64,000 nucleotides of DNA from Ferruginibacter sp. (GTDB taxonomy: Bacteria; Bacteroidota; Bacteroidia; Chitinophagales; Chitinophagaceae), in the NCBI GenBank assembly GCA_025963635.1, contig JAOQAK010000016.1, positions 1-64,000 on the forward strand. The letters are read 5' to 3'. Shown here one piece after another: positions 26,305 to 34,216 of this stretch. The notes beneath the pieces are model-generated. The model saw only the letters and a list, made by a program, of their open reading frames with translations. It had not been told where the DNA came from and did not search any database. Every line of letters begins with the position of its first letter. The stretch's first letter is position 1. A program made the position numbers and the translations under genes.

Positions 26305-27489
26305 TTAATCATTCATATTTTCTATCACCATTGCAGATGCTCCCCCGCCCCCATTGCAAATACCCGCTGCACCATACCGGGTATGCTGTTGTTTTAATAC
26401 ATTGATCAGTGTAACGATAATTCTTGCGCCGCTACAGCCCAGTGGATGACCAATGGAAACCGCCCCGCCGTTGACATTCACTTTGGCCGGATCCAGTTTC
26501 ATACGTTTTGTGTTTTCAATACCCACCACCGCAAAGGCTTCATTTAACTCCCAGTAGCTGATGTCTTCCATTCTTAAACCTGATTTTTGCACTGCCTTTG
26601 GCACAGCCAGCGAGGGTGTGGTAGTAAACCATTCGGGAGCTTGCTCGGCATCGGCAAAACTCAGGATTTTTGCAATAGGCTTTAATCCGAGTTCTTCAGC
26701 TTTTTGCCTGCTCATTAACAATAACGCAGCTGCGCCGTCATTCATAGTGGAGGCGTTGGCTGCAGTAACTGTTCCATTTTTTTCAAAAGCCCCTTTTAAC
26801 CCAGCGATCTTCTCAAATTTTACATTAAAGGGCTCTTCATCCCTGGCAAACAATATGGGCTCGCCATTCCGTTGTGGTATTTCCACGGGCACAATTTCAT
26901 TGTCGAACCTGCCTTCATTTACTGCTGACTGCGAGCGCCGGTAACTTTCTATAGCGAAGGCATCCTGCTCCTCTCGTGTTATTCCGCAGGTAGCGGCACA
27001 AAGTTCGGCTGCATTGCCCATGGCTTTACCATCATACACGTCAGTAAGTCCATCTTTAGCGAGGCCGTCGATCAATTGCGTATTACCGTATTTATTACCC
27101 CATCGCATAGAATCTACATAAAAAGGCACATTGCTCATGCTCTCCATCCCACCAGCAATTACGATATCTGCATCACACAATAAAATACTTTGGGCAGCCA
27201 GTGAAAGTGATTTCATTCCGCTGGCGCATACTTTATTTACAGTAGTACAATTTACTTCATCCGGTAAGCCCGCAAATTTTGCTGCTTGCCTGGCGGGAGC
27301 CTGCCCCAGGTTGGCCTGTATTACAGATCCCATCAGCACATCATTTACCATACCGGGTGCCACACCTGCTTTTGCCAATGCTCCCTTTATCGCGATAGCG
27401 CCCAACTGCGTAGCTGTAAAATTCCTGAGTGATCCGCCGAAACTGCCAATAGGCGTTCTTACTGCGGAGATGATATAAACTTCTTTCAT
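26305..27489 (-). CDS. Acetyl-CoA C-acetyltransferase (thiolase)
   Basis: Condenses or cleaves acetoacetyl-CoA and acetyl-CoA, in fatty-acid or ketone metabolism. The 394 residues show all thiolase signatures: the nucleophile Cys in [18 protein letters not shown] near residue 90, [12 protein letters not shown], the active-site His in [18 protein letters not shown] near residue 350, and the final [13 protein letters not shown] with the second Cys. Length is normal. The gene is alone on its strand, converging with ychF. Confidence 0.95.
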   Translation of the reverse strand: MKEVYIISAVRTPIGSFGGSLRNFTATQLGAIAIKGALAKAGVAPGMVNDVLMGSVIQANLGQAPARQAAKFAGLPDEVNCTTVNKVCASGMKSLSLAAQSILLCDADIVIAGGMESMSNVPFYVDSMRWGNKYGNTQLIDGLAKDGLTDVYDGKAMGNAAELCAATCGITREEQDAFAIESYRRSQSAVNEGRFDNEIVPVEIPQRNGEPILFARDEEPFNVKFEKIAGLKGAFEKNGTVTAANASTMNDGAAALLLMSRQKAEELGLKPIAKILSFADAEQAPEWFTTTPSLAVPKAVQKSGLRMEDISYWELNEAFAVVGIENTKRMKLDPAKVNVNGGAVSIGHPLGCSGARIIVTLINVLKQQHTRYGAAGICNGGGGASAMVIENMND

Positions 27490-27762
27490 ATGGTTTGATC
27501 GTGTTATTTAAAAATCTGAAAAAACCTAAATACTACCTGGTAAAAAGCGGTGGCTTTCCTCGAAATTGACATAGTAAAGTTAACCGCAAAGCCTTTAGGT
27601 TTTTCACATCGTTACATAGAAAAGTTGAAACGTTGGGATAACGAGTATTATGGGTGGCAGATTGCTATCTTTCCAAAATTATTAGAATTAAGTAGATGTT
27701 GATATTCCCCGGCGGAAAATTAAAAGCATTTAAATGATTTTTTATTAGATATGCCGTTATAA

Positions 27763-27886
27763 CAAGTGTAGCTTTTTTTTTGAAAAATTTATTTTTGCTA
27801 CAGGTTTGTAGCATTTTCTTATCAAAAATTGTTTTTGCTACAAGTGGGTAGCATTTTTTAAACAAAAATTATTTTTGCTACAAGAT
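27763..27886. repeat. Tandem array with exact 40-base period and GCTAC/GTAGC dyads
   Basis: GTAGC occurs at 27768, 27808 and 27848, and GCTACA at 27797, 27837 and 27877, so both half sites recur every 40 bases. Each full unit has a 16-base imperfect dyad (GCTACA-4 bases-TGTAGC type) and a 24-base AT-rich spacer that is itself repeated with changes. The array lies in the divergent region between the thiolase and ABC permease genes. Because the spacers are related to one another, it is not a CRISPR. Confidence 0.85.
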
Positions 27887-28013
27887 TTATTTGATATCAT
27901 TTCATTGGATTAGGGATGATTCGCATACGCCATTATATATTGGTATTTTTTTTGGAATGCTAATTTTCGCCTCCCTGGTCGACGGGCAATGTCATTAAGT
28001 TAGAATTTGAATT

Positions 28014-28102
28014 GCCCCGCTCTTTAGGGCGGGGCTAAATTGAATTTTTGAAATACGGCTTTAGCAAAAAGAAATAAACCCATTATTATCACCGCCCTAA
28101 AG
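28014..28102. repeat. REP-like GC hairpin pair
   Basis: GCCCCGC (28014-28020) and GCGGGGC (28029-28035) form a tight hairpin. CTTTAGGGCGG (28022-28032) is repeated inverted as CCGCCCTAAAG (28092-28102), giving a larger alternative stem. The GC content stands out from the AT-rich flanks. It resembles REP or MITE-type palindromes, but no transposase is nearby. Confidence 0.6.
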
Positions 28103-28117
28103 GAATGTTCAATTGAA

Positions 28118-28240
28118 CTATAATCCATAACACTGGCAGTGCATTGGTGAACTATCTATTATTTCAATAAATTCTTTTAGTTCTTCTAACCCTGCCCGGT
28201 TGATTTTTGAAGAGTTATGAAAATCTTCCATTGGCTTCAT
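28118..28240 (-). CDS. Possible 40-residue small protein
   Basis: An ATG-to-TAG frame encodes 40 residues with a charged, helix-prone middle (GLEELKEFIEIIDSSP) and a Cys-containing end (MHCQCYGL). A perfect 12-base palindrome, GTTCAATTGAAC, abuts its stop at 28107-28118. I recognise no family. It could be a real short gene or peptide, or a chance frame in a 790-base gap. Confidence 0.3.
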   Translation of the reverse strand: MKPMEDFHNSSKINRAGLEELKEFIEIIDSSPMHCQCYGL

Positions 28241-28282
28241 AATTTTAATCTACAATTAATTTGCTTCCTGTAATTTTGATAC

Positions 28283-29521
28283 ATGCGTAAATCGCTCAAC
28301 ATTCTCCGCAATTCTTTACGACTCACCCTGCAGGAACTGAAAGTAAACAAGCTTCGTACTGCGCTCAGTCTTACCGGTGTAGCCTTTGGTATCTTCTGTA
28401 TTATTGGCGTGTTGGCTACCGTGAACAGCCTGGAGCGCAATATCCAAAACGAAGTAAAAAGCCTCGGAAGCAATACGATCTATATTGATAAATGGGAATA
28501 CAGCGGTGGACCTGATATGCCTTTCTGGAAATACCGGGCCAGGCCGGTAATGAAGTACCAGGAAATGAATTTGATAAAAGAACGCTCACAATTGGTAGAT
28601 GATGTTACTTTTTTAATGCAGGCGGGCGGCAGTATAGCTCACAACGATGATATAATTGAAAATGTAAGGGTGTATGGCATTGTTGAGGGGCAAACCACGA
28701 TACAGCCGCTTTCTTTTGACCAGGGTCGGTATATTTCCTCCGCCGAGTTTAACAGCGGTACTGCAGTTGGCTTAATTGGTTTTGACAATGCCGAACAATT
28801 ATTTGGCACAGCCGAACGGGCAATCGGGAAGGATTTTGTTATAAAGGGAAAAAAGGTAAGTATTGTTGGCGTGATAAAAAAAGAAGGAAAAAACTTTATT
28901 GGGTGGGATTATGATAATTGCATCATGCTCCCTTATAAATTCTGCAAACAGATCATTGATGAAAAAAACGCCAATCCCGTACTCATTGCCAAGGGAAAAG
29001 AAACGGTGACCTCAGCAGCATTGATGAATGAATTGGAAGGCATCATGCGGCAGATCCGGAGAATAGGGCCTACAGAGGAAAATAATTTTTCATTGAATAG
29101 CGTGGAAGCTTTTAGCAAAGCGATTACAGGATTGTTTTCCACAGTAGATATCGTAGGCGGGTTGATTGGAGTGATCAGTTTGATCGTGGGGATGTTTGGT
29201 ATCGCCAATATCATGTTTGTGACTGTGAAGGAAAGAACCAGCGTGATCGGGCTCAAAAAAGCGATCGGGGCTAAAAGTGCCAGTATCCTTTTTGAATTTT
29301 TACTGGAGGCTTCGATTCTCTGCCTGATGGGAGGTGCGTGTGGATTATTTCTTGTATATATACTTTCTATAGTGCTTACTATGCTTGATTTCCCGGTGTA
29401 TATTTCCTTCCCACTTTTGGTAGGCACGGTGATTATATGCCTGGTAGTGGGGGTTTTAGCAGGGATATTTCCCGCTTCAAAAGCTGCGAGGATGAATCCT
29501 GTGGTGGCTATCCGCAGTTAA
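28283..29521 (+). CDS. MacB/FtsX-type ABC transporter permease
   Basis: Inner-membrane permease of the MacB/FtsX fold, 412 residues. A first transmembrane helix follows LRLTLQELKVNKLRTALSLTGVAFGIFCII. A large periplasmic MacB_PCD-like domain spans about residues 45-270. Three C-terminal helices follow, with GLIGVISLIVGMFGIANIMFV and the ERTSVIGLKKAIGAK coupling segment, ending in FPASKAARMNPVVAIRS. The ATPase and membrane-fusion partners are not adjacent, so the substrate is unknown. Such permeases act in efflux or lipoprotein handling. Confidence 0.9.
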   Translation: MRKSLNILRNSLRLTLQELKVNKLRTALSLTGVAFGIFCIIGVLATVNSLERNIQNEVKSLGSNTIYIDKWEYSGGPDMPFWKYRARPVMKYQEMNLIKERSQLVDDVTFLMQAGGSIAHNDDIIENVRVYGIVEGQTTIQPLSFDQGRYISSAEFNSGTAVGLIGFDNAEQLFGTAERAIGKDFVIKGKKVSIVGVIKKEGKNFIGWDYDNCIMLPYKFCKQIIDEKNANPVLIAKGKETVTSAALMNELEGIMRQIRRIGPTEENNFSLNSVEAFSKAITGLFSTVDIVGGLIGVISLIVGMFGIANIMFVTVKERTSVIGLKKAIGAKSASILFEFLLEASILCLMGGACGLFLVYILSIVLTMLDFPVYISFPLLVGTVIICLVVGVLAGIFPASKAARMNPVVAIRS

Positions 29522-29573
29522 AGCGGGGTTTTTCATGATAGAAATCAGTATATCCCCTGTGTTAAATAATCAA

Positions 29574-29600
29574 TTGGAACTTTGCAATAATCTATTTTTG
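29574..29600 (+). promoter_or_regulatory. Promoter of tsaD
   Basis: TTG at 29574-29576 and TATTTTTG at 29593-29600 fit a Bacteroidota -33/-7 pair. The -7 box ends only 4 bases before the ATG, so the mRNA would be leaderless or nearly so. Confidence 0.5.
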
Positions 29601-29604
29601 CAAA

Positions 29605-30675
29605 ATGCTGAGCCATCCCAATCATTCTCCTTTGAGGACCACCATTTTAGCCATAGAATCTTCCTGTGATGATACATCCGCTTCCATTTGCTGTGATGGA
29701 AAAATATTGTCAAATATCATCGCTAACCAAACGGTTCATGAAAAATACGGGGGAGTAGTACCCGAACTCGCCAGCAGGGCTCATCTGCAGAATATTGTTC
29801 CAGTAGTAGATACCGCGTTGGAAGTAGCGGGATGTAGTTTATCATCGGTAGACGCAATCGCTTTTACACAGGCGCCCGGCCTGATCGGTTCGCTGTTGGT
29901 AGGCACCCAGTTTGCAAAATCACTCGCGCTTTCACTTGATAAACCCCTTATCGCAGTGCATCATATGCAGGCGCATGTATTGGCTAATTTAATAGCTGAT
30001 GAAAAACCTTCCTTCCCGTTTTTATGCCTCACCGTAAGCGGGGGCCATACACAAATCGTTTTATGCGAATCGGCCACCAAAATGAAAGTGATCGGCGAAA
30101 CCATTGATGATGCAGCCGGGGAAGCTTTTGATAAAAGCGCCAAATTATTGGGGCTCCCTTATCCCGGTGGTCCGCTGATAGATAAATATGCCGCCACTGG
30201 AAATCCAAAACGCTTCAGGTTTCCGGAGCCACAAATCCCGGGGCTGAATTTCAGTTTCAGTGGCTTGAAGACGTCCATCTTATATTTCTTAAAAAATGCC
30301 GGAACCAGTAATGTATTCAGGGAAGAATTTACCGCTTCTGAGGAAGAAAGAAACAAATTCATAGCCGATAATCTTGCAGACATCTGTGCTTCCATACAAG
30401 ACAGGATCATCAGTATTTTGATCAATAAATTAAAAAAGGCAGCAGCTGAAAATAATATCACCCAGGTTTGTATAGCAGGCGGGGTAAGTGCCAATAGCGG
30501 TTTGCGCAAAGCACTCAGGGAAACAGGAGAAAAAATGGGATGGAAAACTTTTATCCCTGCATTTGAATATTGCACGGACAATGCTGCGATGATTGCCATC
30601 ACGGGCTATTTTAAGTTCCTGGAAAATGATTTCGCGGAACTAAGTGTCAGTCCGTCGGCGAGAGCAATTTGGTAA
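29605..30675 (+). CDS. tsaD: tRNA N6-adenosine threonylcarbamoyltransferase TsaD
   Basis: Transfers the threonylcarbamoyl group to A37 of ANN-decoding tRNAs, with TsaB and TsaE. The 356 residues carry the ASKHA fold: ILAIESSCDDTSASI at the start, the metal-binding HHMQAHVLA motif near residue 118, VSGGHTQ, the GEAFDKSAKLLGLPYPGG block, and the late CIAGGVSANSGLR and CTDNAAMI segments. Length is typical. The 83-base gap from the ABC permease contains its own promoter. Confidence 0.96.
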   Translation: MLSHPNHSPLRTTILAIESSCDDTSASICCDGKILSNIIANQTVHEKYGGVVPELASRAHLQNIVPVVDTALEVAGCSLSSVDAIAFTQAPGLIGSLLVGTQFAKSLALSLDKPLIAVHHMQAHVLANLIADEKPSFPFLCLTVSGGHTQIVLCESATKMKVIGETIDDAAGEAFDKSAKLLGLPYPGGPLIDKYAATGNPKRFRFPEPQIPGLNFSFSGLKTSILYFLKNAGTSNVFREEFTASEEERNKFIADNLADICASIQDRIISILINKLKKAAAENNITQVCIAGGVSANSGLRKALRETGEKMGWKTFIPAFEYCTDNAAMIAITGYFKFLENDFAELSVSPSARAIW

Positions 30676-30755
30676 AGAACAAGTAATGAATTCGTGATTC
30701 TGCTATTATACTTTGGATCACGATCAACAACTATTTATAAAAAAATAAAAATACA

Positions 30756-31337
30756 ATGAAGCGTTTATCAATTTTTTGTGGCTCCAGCCTGGGCAATAAA
30801 ACAAATTTTAAAACAACCGCCACCCAATTGGGCAGGGCGATGGCAAAAAGAAAAATCGACCTTGTTTATGGAGGTGCAAATGTTGGATTGATGGGTGCGA
30901 TTGCGGATTCAGTTTTGGCTGCCGGCGGAAGAGCAATCGGTGTGTTACCAGCCTTTTTACAGGAAAAAGAGCTTGCTCACGAGGGCTTAACCGAATTGAT
31001 TTTGGTAGAAACAATGCATGAACGAAAAACAAAGATGAATGAATTATGTGATGGCGTACTTGCTTTACCCGGCGGGTTTGGCACACTTGAAGAACTTTTT
31101 GAAATGCTGACCTGGGGGCAATTAGGACTTCATAAAAAGCCGATCGGGATTTTAAATATCGACGGATTTTATAATAACCTCAACTTGCTCATTCGTACAA
31201 TGGTGGACAATGGATTTTTAAAAGCCATTCACCGCGACATGCTGATAATAGATGAAAACATAGAAACTATCCTCGACAGGATGGCCAATTATAAAGCCCC
31301 CGTAGTAGACAAATGGCTGGTACCGGAAATGGTTTAA
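30756..31337 (+). CDS. LOG-family protein (TIGR00730 type, nucleotide 5'-monophosphate phosphoribohydrolase)
   Basis: Rossmann-like hydrolase related to plant LOG, which releases free cytokinin base from its ribotide. Bacterial members hydrolyse purine nucleotides. The older lysine decarboxylase label is incorrect for this family. The 193 residues show IFCGSSLGNK at the start and the signature ALPGGFGTLEELFEMLTW near residue 105. The MHERKTKMNELCDG block precedes it. The gene follows tsaD by 80 bases and is followed directly by a GGTGAAT heptamer array. Confidence 0.93.
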   Translation: MKRLSIFCGSSLGNKTNFKTTATQLGRAMAKRKIDLVYGGANVGLMGAIADSVLAAGGRAIGVLPAFLQEKELAHEGLTELILVETMHERKTKMNELCDGVLALPGGFGTLEELFEMLTWGQLGLHKKPIGILNIDGFYNNLNLLIRTMVDNGFLKAIHRDMLIIDENIETILDRMANYKAPVVDKWLVPEMV

Positions 31338-31345
31338 GGTAAAAG

Positions 31346-31380
31346 GGTGAATGGTGAATGGTGAATGGTGAATGGTGAAA
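31346..31380 (+). repeat. Heptamer tandem array, GGTGAAT type (5 units)
   Basis: Five contiguous 7-base units of GGTGAAT (the last reads GGTGAAA) begin 8 bases after the LOG gene stop codon. The four full units are identical, the most regular of the heptamer arrays. Confidence 0.92.
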
Positions 31381-31418
31381 ACTTTAAGTATTCACCAATT
31401 TTGAAATGAAGAAGCGCT

Positions 31419-32273
31419 TTATAAAATCAGTTCCATTTCAGTGGAAGTAAAATACCGCGATAATCCAATCGAGAGCAAAAATGTATTGGCATACAAAGCA
31501 TTTGTATCCACATTGATCACCGAAGTATTCTGATGGTTGTTTACACAGGTTACCTGGCTGAACAATGCAGAAAGATATTGCTCTTTGGAGTCTATTTCGC
31601 TACATCCAAAATGTGCCACTGTGCCAGTATTAAAATTGGAGATACAATATGCTACCGGTTCCTTGTTGTTACTCGCTACCTGCAGGGTGTAGTTACTTTG
31701 TGCTCTTTTGATACAGTTGGTGCTGTATTGCCAGGAGGGCTTCCATTCGCAATTCTTCCGGATCAGGTCCCAGTCGGGCGAGCGTAGGGTTTCTATTTCG
31801 ATGGGCTGTAATTCACGCAAAACGGGTTTGCCCACATAACTGTTTAATTTCCGGGTCATCGTAAAACCAAAATGTTCATAGATCTTTTTTGCAGCAATAT
31901 TTTGTTCAATTACCTCCAGGAGCACCTTGTTAACTCCCGCCTTTTTTAGTTCGCGGATGCTCTGCTCATATAACAGGTAAGAGAGTTTATAGCCACGATA
32001 TTCAGGCAATATTCCACTGGCGGTATTGTAAGCCAGCTTTTGATCACCCATAATATCCACACCATTTAAAATAAAGCCTACCAATTCGTCACCGGCAAAA
32101 ATGCCGAATGACAATTTCAAATCAATTGCTTCAGTAATTAATTTATCGGCGAACTGTTCCCAGGTAAGGAGTACGGGTTTATAGTAATTTTTAAAAGCTG
32201 CATTAAAACAATTCCATAATGAATGCACATCAATGCAAGCGAGGGACTCAACAGAAATTTGTGCCGTATGCAT
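31419..32273 (-). CDS. GNAT-family acetyltransferase (two-domain length)
   Basis: A 284-residue protein whose first 150 residues have the GNAT plan. YNTASGILPEYRGYKLSYLLYEQSI gives the acetyl-CoA loop, and VLLEVIEQNIAAKKIYEHFGF the late strand. The C-terminal 130 residues look like a second, degenerate GNAT-like half. Substrate unknown. The frame extends to 32327 with 18 more residues, but the fold begins after the ATG at 32273. It follows another GNAT gene by 28 bases, so the two are probably co-transcribed. Confidence 0.82.
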   Translation of the reverse strand: MHTAQISVESLACIDVHSLWNCFNAAFKNYYKPVLLTWEQFADKLITEAIDLKLSFGIFAGDELVGFILNGVDIMGDQKLAYNTASGILPEYRGYKLSYLLYEQSIRELKKAGVNKVLLEVIEQNIAAKKIYEHFGFTMTRKLNSYVGKPVLRELQPIEIETLRSPDWDLIRKNCEWKPSWQYSTNCIKRAQSNYTLQVASNNKEPVAYCISNFNTGTVAHFGCSEIDSKEQYLSALFSQVTCVNNHQNTSVINVDTNALYANTFLLSIGLSRYFTSTEMELIL

Positions 32274-32301
32274 CGTGATTTGTTTTGGTTTTTTAAAAAA
32301 A

Positions 32302-32754
32302 TCAGGCTGAACCAAATTCCCATTCATAATAATTGTGATTGCTATCGGGCAAAAAACCGTTTTTTAAATACAGGTGATTACCAATGACATTATCCTTTGC
32401 TGTTTCCAAAATCATTCCGCAACTATTTGTGTCCTGGCAAAGTATTTTACATCGATCGATCAAAGCCACAGAAATCTTTTTTCCCCGGTGTTCCGGCTCA
32501 ACAAACAAGTCGTTCAACAACCATAGCGGTTTCAGACGGGTTGAAGAGAATATTGGGTATAGTTGAACAAACCCCGTTAACATTCCATCCTCATTCTCCG
32601 CTACAAATATTTTCGAATCCTTATTTTCCATTCTTGCCTTAAGAAAATTGCCCGAAGCGATAATATCCGATGTTTTCTCATAAAAAATCCTGTAGTTATC
32701 AAATAGGACAATTAATTCGTCCAAATCTCCTAAACCCGCTTCTCTGATCATCAA
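32302..32754 (-). CDS. GNAT-family N-acetyltransferase
   Basis: A 150-residue single-domain GNAT. It starts MMIREAGLGDLDELIVLFDNY, and the acetyl-CoA-binding segment is LLNDLFVEPEHRGKKISVAL near residues 80-100. GMILETAKDNVIGNHLYLKNGF forms the closing motif. Substrate unknown. It is the upstream member of a two-GNAT unit. The promoter region contains a perfect inverted repeat at 32839-32858. Confidence 0.9.
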   Translation of the reverse strand: MMIREAGLGDLDELIVLFDNYRIFYEKTSDIIASGNFLKARMENKDSKIFVAENEDGMLTGFVQLYPIFSSTRLKPLWLLNDLFVEPEHRGKKISVALIDRCKILCQDTNSCGMILETAKDNVIGNHLYLKNGFLPDSNHNYYEWEFGSA

Positions 32755-32838
32755 TGATGTATGTTAAGGTTAATTACGTCAGGCAATTCGGTTGGATATA
32801 CCCATTCAGGTCGTAAATCTTTTTATGAATTTTTTAAC

Positions 32839-32858
32839 TAAACGAAAGTTTTCGTTTA
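32839..32858. promoter_or_regulatory. Perfect 20-base inverted repeat, candidate operator
   Basis: Arms TAAACGAAA (32839-32847) and TTTCGTTTA (32850-32858) flank the two bases GT. The site is 85 bases upstream of the GNAT pair and is typical in size of a TetR/MarR operator. It could also form a hairpin. The rest of the 344-base gap to 33098 has nothing recognised. Confidence 0.55.
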
Positions 32859-33098
32859 TTAATTGGTGCTGTAAATAGAATGATAATTCAAGGAATTAAA
32901 AAATGACTTATGTTGAATAACATAAAATTAACGATGAGCGGTGAGAAAGGCACCCTGAGATATTATAATCTGTGATTTGATAAGGTAAATAGTCTGTCTC
33001 CTTACCTCCAGGAATGTAAAATTGCATCTTAAAATTATATAAAATAGAAAGAAGCGAAGGCAAAATGTGCAATAAGTTTGTGAACATAAAGGATTTCA

Positions 33099-33524
33099 CT
33101 ATTCCGATGCTGCTAGCCTGTCTTTAACAGGGATAACTAACTTTAAGCCCGACCAGGTATTGTCCACTGCGCAAACCTTTATATCAACCAATCCGTTCGC
33201 CAGTGCAAGTTCTCTGATGATATCTTCTGTGACATCAGTTAACACTCCGGAAGCTTTCTTAGGCCATGATATCCAAATGATTCCGTTAGGCACAATTTCA
33301 TTTTTTAAAGAGAGCAGGTCACATTGCAGATCCTTTGTTTTCACGGTAAAATAGTGAATCATATCCTTAGCAGGTTTCTTTTCTGAAGAAACCTTCACAT
33401 CCGGGGGCATATCGCCCAACAAGGAAAAATAATTGGCGGGCGCATTTATCAAACGGATTTTAAACCCGCTCTTAATCCCCAGCTTTTTTACAGGTGGTGT
33501 ACCGGAGTAACCTGCCGTATCCAT
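33099..33524 (-). CDS. DUF3052-family protein
   Basis: A 141-residue cytoplasmic protein matching the DUF3052 pattern: an opening AGYSGTPPVKKLGIKSG, a central DMIHYFTVKTKDLQ and the IIWISWPKKASGVLTDVTED block. The related WISWPK phrase is the family mark. Function unknown. It lies 15 bases downstream of the LbH acyltransferase-like gene and probably shares its transcript at the end of the ureide cluster. Confidence 0.85.
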   Translation of the reverse strand: MDTAGYSGTPPVKKLGIKSGFKIRLINAPANYFSLLGDMPPDVKVSSEKKPAKDMIHYFTVKTKDLQCDLLSLKNEIVPNGIIWISWPKKASGVLTDVTEDIIRELALANGLVDIKVCAVDNTWSGLKLVIPVKDRLAASE

Positions 33525-33539
33525 GTTGATGTTTTTATC

Positions 33540-34160
33540 TCAGCTATTATTTTTTTGACTTACCTGGTCAACTAGTTGCAGGCGTTTTACAATACTTTGG
33601 GGAGGCAACAGGGTTCCGGGAGACAAAACCGCATTGGCTCCGATCTTTGAATAATCGCCGACCAGCGCACCAAATTTATCAATACCTGTACTAATGATCG
33701 TCAAATTATGAATAACCAATATTTCTTTGTCGTCCCTTTCATTATAATGATTGGCTGTAATGGAACCCGCCTCAAAATTAACGTAGCTGCCAATGATACT
33801 ATCGCCGATAAAATTAAAATGTGCGATAGCGCTGCCGTTGAAAATGATACTGGCTTTGATTTCACAGCCCATACCGATTCTCACCGAATTTCCCAAATAA
33901 ACCCCTCCCCGCAAGCAGGAATTCGATCCTATAAAACAATCTTCTCCAATAATCAACGGCGCTTTCAGAATTGCCCCCTTTTCTACCCTTGCTGTTTTAT
34001 GAAGTGCAATCCCTTCTACAATTTCAAAGCTTGTATCCAGTTGTTCCATTAGCCCGGTCAGTATATTCCCAAGGTGTTGGGTAACCTGCCATGGGAACCA
34101 ATCCTTCTGCGCTTTGAAGTGCCCGGGAAACAATTTGATAAACTCATTAATTGAAATCAT
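33540..34160 (-). CDS. Left-handed beta-helix (LpxA/GlmU-like) acyl- or nucleotidyltransferase-like protein
   Basis: A 206-residue protein with hexapeptide repeats (IIGEDCFIGSNSCLRGGVYLG and onward), forming a left-handed beta-helix between about residues 60 and 190. The GSITANHYNERDDKE segment resembles the C-terminal acetyltransferase half of GlmU-like sugar-phosphate enzymes, but the uridylyltransferase half is missing. The substrate is unknown. An ATG at 34187 would add 9 residues; the one at 34160 is favoured. It follows the DUF6986 gene by 56 bases. Confidence 0.8.
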   Translation of the reverse strand: MISINEFIKLFPGHFKAQKDWFPWQVTQHLGNILTGLMEQLDTSFEIVEGIALHKTARVEKGAILKAPLIIGEDCFIGSNSCLRGGVYLGNSVRIGMGCEIKASIIFNGSAIAHFNFIGDSIIGSYVNFEAGSITANHYNERDDKEILVIHNLTIISTGIDKFGALVGDYSKIGANAVLSPGTLLPPQSIVKRLQLVDQVSQKNNS

Positions 34161-34216
34161 TCTTATAAGCAGTTGGGAAATGTTCAAAGATAGTAAGTCA
34201 TTCGCATTGTTCGCAG

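Noticed and set aside
27665-27865. 66-codon minus-strand frame
   Set aside because: It is read out of the 40-base tandem repeats; the repeated CY/CS phrases reflect the repeat, not a protein.
27763-27886. Possible CRISPR array because of regular spacing
   Set aside because: The would-be spacers are related to each other, there are only about three units, and no cas genes are present.
32908-33099. 63-codon minus-strand frame downstream of the DUF3052 gene
   Set aside because: No signal peptide logic or family resemblance; AT-rich chance frame.
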